NCBI RefSeq assembly: GCF_038002825.1
Contig: NZ_JBBODF010000001.1
Location: forward strand, 6,262,001 to 6,326,000
From: Paenibacillus sp. FSL H8-0048
Lineage (GTDB): Bacteria; Bacillota; Bacilli; Paenibacillales; Paenibacillaceae
DNA length: 64,000 nt
Direction of reading: 5' to 3'
The notes under the pieces are model-generated. The model was given only the letters and a program-made list of their open reading frames with translations, was not told the origin of the DNA and made no database searches. Shown here piece by piece: positions 52,559 through 60,236 of the stretch; position 1 is the stretch's first letter; every line of letters starts with the position of its first letter. A program made the position numbers and the translations under genes.

Positions 52559-54772
52559 TTGGAAGACAACTTTCAAAGTGCCTATCAAGAGGAAGAAGAC
52601 AGGCTGAACCACGTGCTGACAGAGATTGATTCCACCCTTGAGCGGCTGCGCTCAACACCAGTGTACACAGGACACGATTATACCGAGCAGGTGCTGGAGG
52701 ATTCAAGGGAGCAGAGGCGCAAAGATCTTGCCAAGCTTAGGCAGGAGCCTTATTTCGGACGGCTTGATTTTCAGGGCAATGATGAGGAAGACCGCAAGGC
52801 ACTCTATATCGGCAAAATCGGCGTAGACCGCGAGCAGGTAAGCGACCGTCCGCTTGTCATTGACTGGCGGGCACCGGTGGCAAGCCTGTTTTATTCTTTT
52901 ACCGGAGGAACGGAAGCCGCCTCGTATGAAGCGCCGGAGGGGCTGATCGAAGGGCTGGTCTATCTCAAGCGTAACGTGGTGATCCGGAGGCAGATCCTGG
53001 AGCGGGTGGCGGATACGTATAATCGTGACAGCGACGCGCCGGCGGTATCGGATGAATTCCTGGTCTACCGGCTGGGGGAGAACAAGGATAACCGGCTGCG
53101 GGATATCGTCTCCACGATTCAGGAGGAGCAGGACAAGATTATCCGGGCGGCCAAGAACACGGCGCTGATCATCCAGGGGGTCGCGGGAAGCGGCAAGACC
53201 ACCGTCGCGCTGCACCGGCTGGCGTTCTTATTGTATCAATACAAGGAGCAGGTATCGGCGGAGAAAATGATTATTTTCGCCCCGAACCGCATGTTCCTGG
53301 ACTATATTTCAGATGTGCTGCCGGAGCTGGGCGTCGGCAATATTGCCCAGAGCACGTTCCCGGACTGGGCGGCAGAGGTGCTGGGTGTGGACTTGCCGGA
53401 GCAGGATGCTTCGGAGGTCATGAGCCGCTGGTTCGAGACGGCCGGAGCGATGCCAGTCATTACGGAAGAGACCCCCGGGCGCTTCAAGGGCTCAACGGTG
53501 CTGATGAGCGTCATTGAATCCAGCGTCAAGCTGCTGGAGACCAGCGCTGTGCCGGAGGGCGATTTCAGCCCTTGGGACGGGGCGGTGCTGAGCCGCCAGG
53601 TGATTCTGCGCTGGCACAATGAGGAATACGCACCGTATCCTCCGGCGAAGCGCAAGGAACGGGTGATGGCGCGGCTTCACCGCTGGATCGAGATGGAGCT
53701 GAAGAAGAGCCCTTCGGCGGCTGCGCTGAAGGAGCGTAAGAAGAAGGGCACGGCACGTGAGAAGGCTTACAGCGCCAAGTGGCCGAAATACGAGCCGCTC
53801 GCCATCTACAAGCAGATCTTCCGGGCGGCGAAGACGCCGGAGGACTGGCCGGCAGGAGCGCCGGAAGAGATTCCGCCTGCCGTGCTGAAGGAGACCGTCA
53901 AGGAGCTGAAAAAGGGCATTCTGCGCGAAGAGGATCTGCCCCCGCTGCTCTATATCCATTATCTTCTGAACGGTAACGAAGGTACTGAGCGCTTTGACCA
54001 TATTGTGATCGATGAAGCGCAGGATTTCTCCCCGTTCCAGATTGCCGTACTGGATCTGTATGTGAAGGGGCATTCCTTCACGATTCTGGGTGACCTGTCG
54101 CAGGGCATCCACGCTTACAAGGGAGTGCATGCGTGGAGAGAGATGCAGACGCTGTTCGCCGAAGAACACACTGCTTACCATGCACTTACCCGAAGCTACC
54201 GTTCAACGATGGAGATTATTGAGTTCGCTAACGGCATTCTGTCTGCGGGTGTAGGCAGTGAGCTGCTGGCCGTTCCGGTCTTCCGCAGCGGGAATCCTGT
54301 GCGGCTGATCTCCTATGAGGAGGATGTGCTGCCGGGAACGGCTGCTGCTGCTCCGGCGGACCAGCGGCTCAGCGCGGTTAAGAGCGCGCTGGCGCAGCTC
54401 TCCGGGCGCGAATACCGCACGGTGGCGGTATTGACCCGCAGCCTGCGGGAAGCCTCCGAGCTGTACGCTGAGCTCGCTGGTCAATTCGAGGATCTTCATC
54501 TGATTGACGGCAGCATCACGGAATACCGCGGCGGCTTGTCGATTCTGCCCGTCTACTTGTCCAAGGGACTGGAGTTCGATGCCGTCATTCTGGCAGATGC
54601 CGACAGTGACCATTATGGAGCGGCGGCCTGGGATGCGAAGCTGATGTATGTGGGCTGTACGCGTGCCCTGCATGAGCTGTGGCTGCTGCGCAGCGGAGCG
54701 CTTCCGTCCTACGTGCAGCTTAACACAGAGGAGACCGTCTCCGGCTGGCCGGAGCTTGAAGAGGGGAATTAA
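52559..54772 (+). CDS. helD: RNA polymerase recycling motor HelD
   Basis: 737 residues from a TTG start after AGGAGGT. An N-terminal coiled coil (about residues 1-65) is followed by a UvrD-type motor: Walker A GVAGSGKTT (207-215), FDHIVIDEAQDFSPFQIAVLDLY (motif II), GDLSQGIHAYKG (motif III), TRSYRST (motif IV) and YVGCTRALHELWLL (motif VI). HelD binds RNA polymerase, using the coiled coil in the secondary channel, and releases it from stalled DNA complexes. Distinct from PcrA by this N-terminus. Confidence 0.95.
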   Translation: MEDNFQSAYQEEEDRLNHVLTEIDSTLERLRSTPVYTGHDYTEQVLEDSREQRRKDLAKLRQEPYFGRLDFQGNDEEDRKALYIGKIGVDREQVSDRPLVIDWRAPVASLFYSFTGGTEAASYEAPEGLIEGLVYLKRNVVIRRQILERVADTYNRDSDAPAVSDEFLVYRLGENKDNRLRDIVSTIQEEQDKIIRAAKNTALIIQGVAGSGKTTVALHRLAFLLYQYKEQVSAEKMIIFAPNRMFLDYISDVLPELGVGNIAQSTFPDWAAEVLGVDLPEQDASEVMSRWFETAGAMPVITEETPGRFKGSTVLMSVIESSVKLLETSAVPEGDFSPWDGAVLSRQVILRWHNEEYAPYPPAKRKERVMARLHRWIEMELKKSPSAAALKERKKKGTAREKAYSAKWPKYEPLAIYKQIFRAAKTPEDWPAGAPEEIPPAVLKETVKELKKGILREEDLPPLLYIHYLLNGNEGTERFDHIVIDEAQDFSPFQIAVLDLYVKGHSFTILGDLSQGIHAYKGVHAWREMQTLFAEEHTAYHALTRSYRSTMEIIEFANGILSAGVGSELLAVPVFRSGNPVRLISYEEDVLPGTAAAAPADQRLSAVKSALAQLSGREYRTVAVLTRSLREASELYAELAGQFEDLHLIDGSITEYRGGLSILPVYLSKGLEFDAVILADADSDHYGAAAWDAKLMYVGCTRALHELWLLRSGALPSYVQLNTEETVSGWPELEEGN

Positions 54773-54824
54773 GACGTTCAGAGCGTATGAGGGATAACAG
54801 CGCGGAACTGTTGCGTCAAAAAGA

Positions 54825-54868
54825 GGGGTGCCGTTCAAAGCCGGATTGATGGCTTTGAACGGCACCCC
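54825..54868. terminator. Long hairpin after helD
   Basis: An 18-base perfect stem, GGGGTGCCGTTCAAAGCC (54825-54842) against its complement (54851-54868), loop of eight, followed by only modestly T-rich sequence. Confidence 0.75.
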
Positions 54869-54976
54869 TTGTTTGTTATTGTATAGGAAACTATAGTTTC
54901 CTCCTGCTGTGGATAAGGTGAATGTAAATTTGTGGCTAAGAGTTCTTTGAATGATTCGCACAGTGACTATGTTGCT

Positions 54977-55184
54977 GAATGTATGCGAAAAACAGCATAC
55001 ATTGAGCTCGCATGCAGGCGCATAGCCCGAATGTATGTGGAAAACAGCATACATTGAGCTCGCATGCAGGCGCATAGCCCGAATGTATGTGGAAAACAGC
55101 ATACATTGAGCTCGCATGCAGGCGCATGTCCCGAATGTATGCGAAAAACAGCATACAATGTGCTCGCACGAAGGTAATCCTATT
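54977..55184. repeat. Intergenic 52-bp tandem array B (four units)
   Basis: Units start at 54977, 55029, 55081 and 55133. Each has a hairpin TGTATGC-GAAAAACA-GCATACA (the left arm is TGTATGT in units 2-3), then TTGAGCTCGCATGCAGGCGCAT. Located between the convergent helD and chemoreceptor genes. No ribosome site precedes the short frames through it. Confidence 0.9.
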
Positions 55185-55209
55185 CAACCGCAGAGTGAAT
55201 TTGTTCTCT

Positions 55210-57225
55210 TTAAGCCTTACCCTTCGCATCGAACTGGAACCGCTCCACCTGTCCCTGCATATCCGCAGCCATGCCGGAGAGTGCCGCAGAGGAGGAGGTG
55301 ATTTCCTCCATCGAAGCAAGCTGCTCCTCGGTAGCTGCCGTTACGCTCTGGAAGGAGTCAAGCGCGGACCGGGCGATGGTAGCCATCTCCTGGACGGAGG
55401 CGGCTACTTCGGAGCTGCTGGCCGACATTTGCTCTGTAATGGCTGAGACTTCATGGATCTGCTCGCCGACCTGCCGTGTGGACTGCTCAATCTGCCGGAA
55501 GGCTTCGCTTGCCTCCAGCGTAAGCGCCATGCCCTGCTCCACATCCTCTGCCACCTTATGCTTCATTACATCATAAGCGCTGGCGATCAGGCCGACCATA
55601 TCGGAGATGGTCTCCTGAATCTGTCCGGCACTGCTATTCGTAGCCTCCGATAGCTTGCGCACTTCACCGGCTACGACGGCGAAGCCCCGCCCGTGTTCTC
55701 CGGCCCGGGCCGCTTCGATACCGGCATTCAGCGACAGGAGATTGGTCTGCTTGGCAATGGCGGAGATCGCCGTGCTGGTCTCAGCGACCCGGGTGCTTAA
55801 GCCGTTAAGCTCAGCGATCAGGGTGCCGGACTGCTGCACCGATTCGCGGATCGTCTTCATCTGCTGCAGGGTCTCCTGCATTCTGGAGCTGCCGGTTGCG
55901 ACATCCGTTTCCGTAAGCATAGCGGCACTCACAATTGCCTCTGAAGCGGAAGCGATTTTCTGGATACCGGTAGACATCTCCTCCATCGTTGTAGCGACTT
56001 CGGCGGAAGCATACGCCTGGGTCTCCACGCCCCGGGTGGATTCCTCCACCAGCTCTGTCACATACTCGACCGCCTTGCTGTTCTCAGCCGTGCTGGCTGT
56101 GAGCTGTTCACTGGCAGCGGCGAGCTGGCCGGAGGTCTCGGCAACCTCCTGCACCATGGTGCGCAGTGAAGAGACCATTTCATTATAATTGCCGGCAAGC
56201 TGACCGATCTCATCCCTGCGGCTGGTCTGGACGAATTCATCCAGATATCCTTCGCTTACCCGCTTGGCCGAACGGTTCAGGCGTTCTACCGGCCCGGTAA
56301 TCCGGCGGATAATCAGGAAGGTAATCACTGCAGCAAGCAGCAGCGCGACCACGAGAACGATAGCTGATTTGTACAGAATCGGGTAGACCGCTTTCGTGTA
56401 TTCACTCTCCGGAAGCACTCCGGCCAGAGTGAAGCCGGTCAGATCATTGGTAATGTAGTATCCGTCCATTTGCGTATCGGCTGCCGTATCCTTGTAGGAG
56501 ATTTTGCCCGCCGGGCCTTGCTTGGTTCCAGCCGTCATTGCGCCTGTGGCCTCTGAAGCAACCTCCATGGCAGGGTGGTAGATCACCTTGTTATTGCCGT
56601 CCAGGATGAAGACATATCCGCTGTCGCCCAGACTGACATTCTTCGCCAGCTCCATTAGCTCCTTCATGCTGATGCTGATTGTAATAGCACCTTTACCGTC
56701 CGGAAAAGCCTTGGAGACCGGTAGAATGTAGCTGTTCGTTACTTTGGAGAAAATGGGATTAATTACCGATGTTTTGTCCGGAGTCTTAAGTGCATCTATG
56801 TACCAATCGCGTATCCGGGGATCATAATTGTCCAGCTTGGAATCCGGCGCGAACATGTATTTCCCGTCCTCGTTGCCTATCGCCACGATATCTACCTCAG
56901 GATGCTCGAGCTTGAAGTTGTCGATCAGCTTGCGCAGCTGTGGAGAGTTGTTCGTCAGCCCGGCGCTGCTCATCTCGTACGCCAGCTCATTCACTGCGGC
57001 ACTCTCCAGCAGGATCAGCTGCGACAGTGTTTTATCCAGGAGGTGGATGCTTGAACGTGTGGTGTCTTCCATTTTGGAGCGCAGAGCCGATTCTGAGGTT
57101 TGTGTTGATATAGCCACCAGAGCCAGTGAGGGCAGCACAATAGCTGTAATGATAAGCAGCATCAGTTCAGTTCTGAGCTTCGTGATACGAAATAGGTGCT
57201 TTCGGGTTTTTTTCGGTGTTGGCAT
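55210..57225 (-). CDS. Methyl-accepting chemotaxis protein (dCache-HAMP-MCP)
   Basis: 671 residues from the ATG at 57225, seven bases after AGGAGGA. A membrane segment at about residues 19-40, a dCache-type sensor (about 45-290, with DPRIRDWYIDALKTP and a calcium/amine-binding-like core), a second membrane segment, a HAMP domain (RRITGPVERLNRSAKRVSEGYLDE), and a signalling domain with ISAIAKQTNLLSLNAGIEAARAGEHGRGFAVVAGEVRKL. Senses a small ligand and signals through CheA/CheW. Ligand unknown. Confidence 0.94.
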   Translation of the reverse strand: MPTPKKTRKHLFRITKLRTELMLLIITAIVLPSLALVAISTQTSESALRSKMEDTTRSSIHLLDKTLSQLILLESAAVNELAYEMSSAGLTNNSPQLRKLIDNFKLEHPEVDIVAIGNEDGKYMFAPDSKLDNYDPRIRDWYIDALKTPDKTSVINPIFSKVTNSYILPVSKAFPDGKGAITISISMKELMELAKNVSLGDSGYVFILDGNNKVIYHPAMEVASEATGAMTAGTKQGPAGKISYKDTAADTQMDGYYITNDLTGFTLAGVLPESEYTKAVYPILYKSAIVLVVALLLAAVITFLIIRRITGPVERLNRSAKRVSEGYLDEFVQTSRRDEIGQLAGNYNEMVSSLRTMVQEVAETSGQLAAASEQLTASTAENSKAVEYVTELVEESTRGVETQAYASAEVATTMEEMSTGIQKIASASEAIVSAAMLTETDVATGSSRMQETLQQMKTIRESVQQSGTLIAELNGLSTRVAETSTAISAIAKQTNLLSLNAGIEAARAGEHGRGFAVVAGEVRKLSEATNSSAGQIQETISDMVGLIASAYDVMKHKVAEDVEQGMALTLEASEAFRQIEQSTRQVGEQIHEVSAITEQMSASSSEVAASVQEMATIARSALDSFQSVTAATEEQLASMEEITSSSAALSGMAADMQGQVERFQFDAKGKA

Positions 57226-57445
57226 GGAAGTTCCTCCTGAATTTCTGAATGGATGGCGGTTAAAATTTATTTCCATATCTCGAAGTAACTAGATATTTTA
57301 ATATATATTTCGACAGAGATCGACTAAATAATTAGTTTTTCGTCAAAAAAATTAACTCGCATTCTTCCCGGTTTCTTCCTCGTTCCAAGTAGTACGCGCG
57401 CCAGCCTTTCAGGTGGAGAACGATTATAACTATTCTTGAACTTGT
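57226..57445. other. AT-rich divergent region upstream of the chemoreceptor, no gene seen
   Basis: The first part is very AT-rich and may hold the chemoreceptor promoter on the minus strand. No open frame with a ribosome site was seen. Confidence 0.4.
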
Positions 57446-57588
57446 AACCCCGGGCGGCCTGTGGCTTAATAATAAGTGTCCGGCCGGGCAAGATTACTTC
57501 TGGAAGGAGGCTGAAGATATGTTTTCAGAATACGAGGTGGTTTCCGTCTAAGACGGAAACCTGTTTAGGGGGAGGCCGCGAGGCCTCC
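57446..57588 (+). ncRNA. Candidate structured RNA or leader with several stems
   Basis: Four stems follow each other: an imperfect GTAA-CCCGG-CGG with CCG-CCGGG-TTAC (57446-57496), a CTGAA/TTCAG stem, the perfect GGTTTCCGTC/GACGGAAACC (57539-57548, 57552-57561) and GGAGGCC/GGCCTCC (57571-57577, 57582-57588). It lies between tcdA and rarA, where Bacillus places the 6S-1 RNA, but I could not match it to that family. It overlaps the 10-codon ORF. Confidence 0.35.
57519..57551 (+). CDS. Possible 10-codon leader peptide (MFSEYEVVSV)
   Basis: ATG at 57519 is eight bases after AAGGAGG. The TAA stop (57549-57551) is exactly the three-base loop of a perfect ten-base-pair hairpin. The strong ribosome site and position suggest translation could influence the hairpin. 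No known leader family was recognised. Confidence 0.4.
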   Translation: MFSEYEVVSV

Positions 57589-57772
57589 TTATGTATAACG
57601 AGCGAACACGAGCGGATATGTAATTCCGGTTACTATATTATATAGAATGTTACTGACCAACCACTGACAGATTGCTGCTGATTTATAATGAATGTAGACG
57701 ATAACCGCAGGGTTTAATATAATGAATTTAGGTGATTTACCAAATTTGAGGAGAAGAAAGGAGGCAGGTGGA

Positions 57773-57913
57773 ATGATTATTCAGAACAGTACAGTGATCG
57801 GACTGAACGGAATACACCTGTTGAAGGAGGAAATTGAACGTGAGTTACGTCAATGGAAAGGATGTGCTCCCCCCGGGGCTGCTCGAAGAGCTGCAGGGTT
57901 ACATACAGGGTGA
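57773..57913 (+). CDS. Small upstream ORF overlapping the CD3324-type gene
   Basis: 46 codons from the ATG at 57773, eight bases after AAAGGAGG. It ends inside the next gene in another frame and contains that gene's ribosome site, so it may couple translation. The product (starting MIIQNSTVIGLNGIHLL) is not recognised. Confidence 0.35.
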   Translation: MIIQNSTVIGLNGIHLLKEEIERELRQWKGCAPPGAARRAAGLHTG

Positions 57914-58130
57914 GCTGTTATACATCCCGAAGAAAGCGGAAGAACGGGTGAGATGGGGCGAGAACAGCGGCTCCCGGCAAGAGATTGCTGCCCGCAACGA
58001 AGAGATCTTCTGTAGTCACAGCAGCGGCTGCTCGGTGAACGAGCTGCAGAAGAGATATCACTTATCCGAAGAAAGCATCCGCAAGATTATTTCCAAAATG
58101 CGGCAGATGCGGCTGGCGATGAACCGCTAG
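57840..58130 (+). CDS. CD3324-type small DNA-binding protein
   Basis: 96 residues from the GTG at 57840, with AAGGAGG (57824-57830) nine bases upstream; the TTG at 57834 is too close. The sequence SYVNGKDVLPPGLLEELQGYIQGELLYIPKK, then WGENSGSRQEI and a C-terminal helix-turn-helix (CSVNELQKRYHLSEESIRKIISKMRQ), matches the CD3324 group related to Mor/C transcription activators. Target unknown. Followed by a terminator. Confidence 0.82.
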   Translation: MSYVNGKDVLPPGLLEELQGYIQGELLYIPKKAEERVRWGENSGSRQEIAARNEEIFCSHSSGCSVNELQKRYHLSEESIRKIISKMRQMRLAMNR

Positions 58131-58163
58131 TCTGGAACGTATATGAGTTCTAATTCTAGAACA

Positions 58164-58207
58164 AAGAGCATGGCTCCCGCCGGTGGCGGCGGGGTCATGC
58201 TCTTTTT
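58164..58207 (+). terminator. Terminator after the CD3324-type gene
   Basis: AAAGAGCATG pairs with CATGCTCTTT, GC-rich inner stem, followed by TTTTT. Confidence 0.85.
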
Positions 58208-58288
58208 AACGACCGCTACAGGTATGGTATGATAGGAGAAGTGTATGTATTCTATCGAAATCTTAGATGATAGCAAGGAAGTGTAGGG

Positions 58289-59593
58289 ATGGATTTATTC
58301 TCGCAGGGTGAAGACAACGGGAGCGGACGGCTGCTTGCAGACCGGATGCGGCCCGGCAATCTGGATGAATATATCGGACAGGAGCATATTGTAGGCAGGG
58401 GCAAGCTGCTGCGCAGAGCGATTGAAGCGGATCAGGTCTCTTCTATCCTGCTCTACGGGCCTCCGGGCTGCGGCAAAACCACTCTGGCCCATATCATATC
58501 GCATCACACCCAAGGTGAATTCGTGCGGCTGAATGCGGTGGAGGCTTCGGTGAAGGATGTGCGGGAGGTCATTGAACGCGCACAGAGCAATAAGGCGCTG
58601 TACGGCTCGAAGACGATTCTGTTCCTGGACGAGGTACACCGCTTCAACAGCTCCCGGCAGGATGCGCTGCTGCCGGCCGTGGAGAAGGGGACGATTACCT
58701 TCATCGGTGCGACAACGGAGAACCCGTTCCATTACGTGAATGGGGCCTTGATGAGCCGCTCGACACTGTTTCAGCTGGAGTCCCTGACAAGCGAACATAG
58801 CCTGATTGCGATGAAGCGGGCGCTTGCTGACGATCAGCGGGGGCTCGGCTTCATGGACCTGAAGGCTGATGAAGACGCGCTGCTGCATATCGCCGCCATG
58901 GCGAACGGCGATATCCGCCGGGCCTTGAATGCTCTGGAGCTGGCGGCGATGACTACGGCGCCGGAGCGTGACGGCAGCGTGCATATTACGCTTGCGGTGG
59001 CGGAGGAGTCGATCCGCCGCCCGATTGTGAAGGCGGACGAGTCGACGCAGTACGACGTGCTGTCCGCTTTTCACAAAAGCATCCGCGGCTCCAGTGACGC
59101 CGCCCTGTTCTGGTTCCTCTACGCGGTGGAGAAGCTTGGCATGGACCCGATGACCTTCATCCGCCGACTGATCGCGGCCAGCAGCGAGGATATCGGCCTG
59201 GCGAACCCGCAAGCGATGGTCCAGGCAGTCAGCGCGCTGGATGCCTACCGCAATAACGGCTGGCCGGAGGCCAAGCTGAATATCGCGCAGGCGATTCTGT
59301 TCGCCGTAGAGAGCCCGAAATCAGACGGGGTAGTGACCGCTATCGCGAACGTCATGAACAGTCTGGAGGATCTGAAGTCGGCCGAGGTGCCGCTGCATTT
59401 ACGGGATACGCACTATAAAGGTGCGGCCCAGCTGGGCCATGAGGGCTACCAGTATCCGCATAACTTCCCCGGCCATTATGTGAAGCAGGACTATCTGCCG
59501 AAGGCAATCTCCCGCAAGGTCTTCTATCAGGCCACCGAGCAGGGCAATGAGGCGAAGATCCGCCATAACCAGCAGCTGCGGCGCGGGCAATAG
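58289..59593 (+). CDS. rarA: Replication-associated recombination protein A (RarA/MgsA)
   Basis: 434 residues. AAA+ ATPase with GPPGCGKT (57-64), TILFLDEVHRFN, GATTENPF (sensor 1), MSRSTLFQL and the C-terminal DNA-binding tetramerisation region with LHLRDTHYKGAAQLGHEGYQYPHNFPGHYVKQDYLP. Acts at stalled replication forks. In Bacillus it is close to tcdA; here 7.4 kb of other genes separate them. Confidence 0.96.
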   Translation: MDLFSQGEDNGSGRLLADRMRPGNLDEYIGQEHIVGRGKLLRRAIEADQVSSILLYGPPGCGKTTLAHIISHHTQGEFVRLNAVEASVKDVREVIERAQSNKALYGSKTILFLDEVHRFNSSRQDALLPAVEKGTITFIGATTENPFHYVNGALMSRSTLFQLESLTSEHSLIAMKRALADDQRGLGFMDLKADEDALLHIAAMANGDIRRALNALELAAMTTAPERDGSVHITLAVAEESIRRPIVKADESTQYDVLSAFHKSIRGSSDAALFWFLYAVEKLGMDPMTFIRRLIAASSEDIGLANPQAMVQAVSALDAYRNNGWPEAKLNIAQAILFAVESPKSDGVVTAIANVMNSLEDLKSAEVPLHLRDTHYKGAAQLGHEGYQYPHNFPGHYVKQDYLPKAISRKVFYQATEQGNEAKIRHNQQLRRGQ

Positions 59594-59599
59594 CTCTGT

Positions 59600-59633
59600 A
59601 CCACCGTATGTATTTCATACGGTGGTTTTTTTG
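59600..59633 (+). terminator. rarA terminator
   Basis: ACCACCGTATG and CATACGGTGGT, a perfect 11-base stem with a four- to five-base loop, followed by seven T residues. Confidence 0.95.
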
Positions 59634-59643
59634 TGCGTGCAAG

Positions 59644-59945
59644 TATTTGCGGACTGTCGAACACAATGCGCCAGATGAGCCTGTGCGGGCCGGATGTAAT
59701 CGGAAAACCGATCACAATGAGCGTGCTGGAGGCGAGTGGGCGGAATGTAATCGAAAAACCGATCACAATGCGCAGGATGGGGGCACGCAGGCCGGATGTA
59801 ATCGAAAAACCAATCACATTGGGCATGGCGGAGGCGAGTGGGCGGAATGTAATCGAAAAACCGATCACAATGGGCGTGGCGGAGGCGAGAGGGCGGAATG
59901 TAATCGGAAAACCGATCACAATGCGCAGGACGAATGTATGTAAGC
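59644..59945. repeat. Intergenic 51-bp tandem array C (five units plus one degenerate)
   Basis: The TGTAAT core recurs at 59695, 59746, 59797, 59848 and 59899, an exact 51-base pitch, with a degenerate copy one pitch earlier (59644). Each unit has ATCG-GAAAAC-CGAT flanked by TGT and ACA, then a GC-rich spacer with GGCGGAGGCGAG. The array starts just after the rarA terminator. Its layout aligns with array B, including AATGTA, CGAAAAAC, ACA-TG and AGGCG. Confidence 0.9.
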
Positions 59946-60236
59946 GAATTTGCAGGCGAACAGGAACAACCCTGCAGGCGATAAATATGATAGAAATAGA
60001 AATATTTTGGCAAAAAAACCGGTATCCTCAGAAAATTGTAATGTAAATATATAGAATTAATTTACTATATGTGGTATATGTGTAGGTAGAGGTATTTTAC
60101 CTTAATTTGTAAGATAGAGGTGGTATATGGAACGTGCCTAAATATGATGTCTAATTATGGACACTGGGGAGGTATTTGTGCGTGCCTGAGTCCTGACGGA
60201 CTGAAAAATCAAGAAATCGAAGGGAGATGAGCAAGG
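59946..60236 (+). other. Upstream region of the cellulase gene
   Basis: AT-rich stretch between the array and the GH9 gene. It probably contains the promoter, and two similar GAGGT...GTGCCT blocks (about 60115-60150 and 60165-60190) may be regulatory, but no clear hexamers were assigned. An AAGGGAGA ribosome site precedes the ATG at 60237. Confidence 0.4.

Noticed and set aside
54967..55184. CRISPR-like regular array
   Set aside because: The units are conserved over their full length with no variable spacers, and no cas genes are in the window.
59527..59943. Repetitive open frames on both strands across array C
   Set aside because: Same reason as array A: 51-base repeats keep several frames open, no start signal, terminator at one end.
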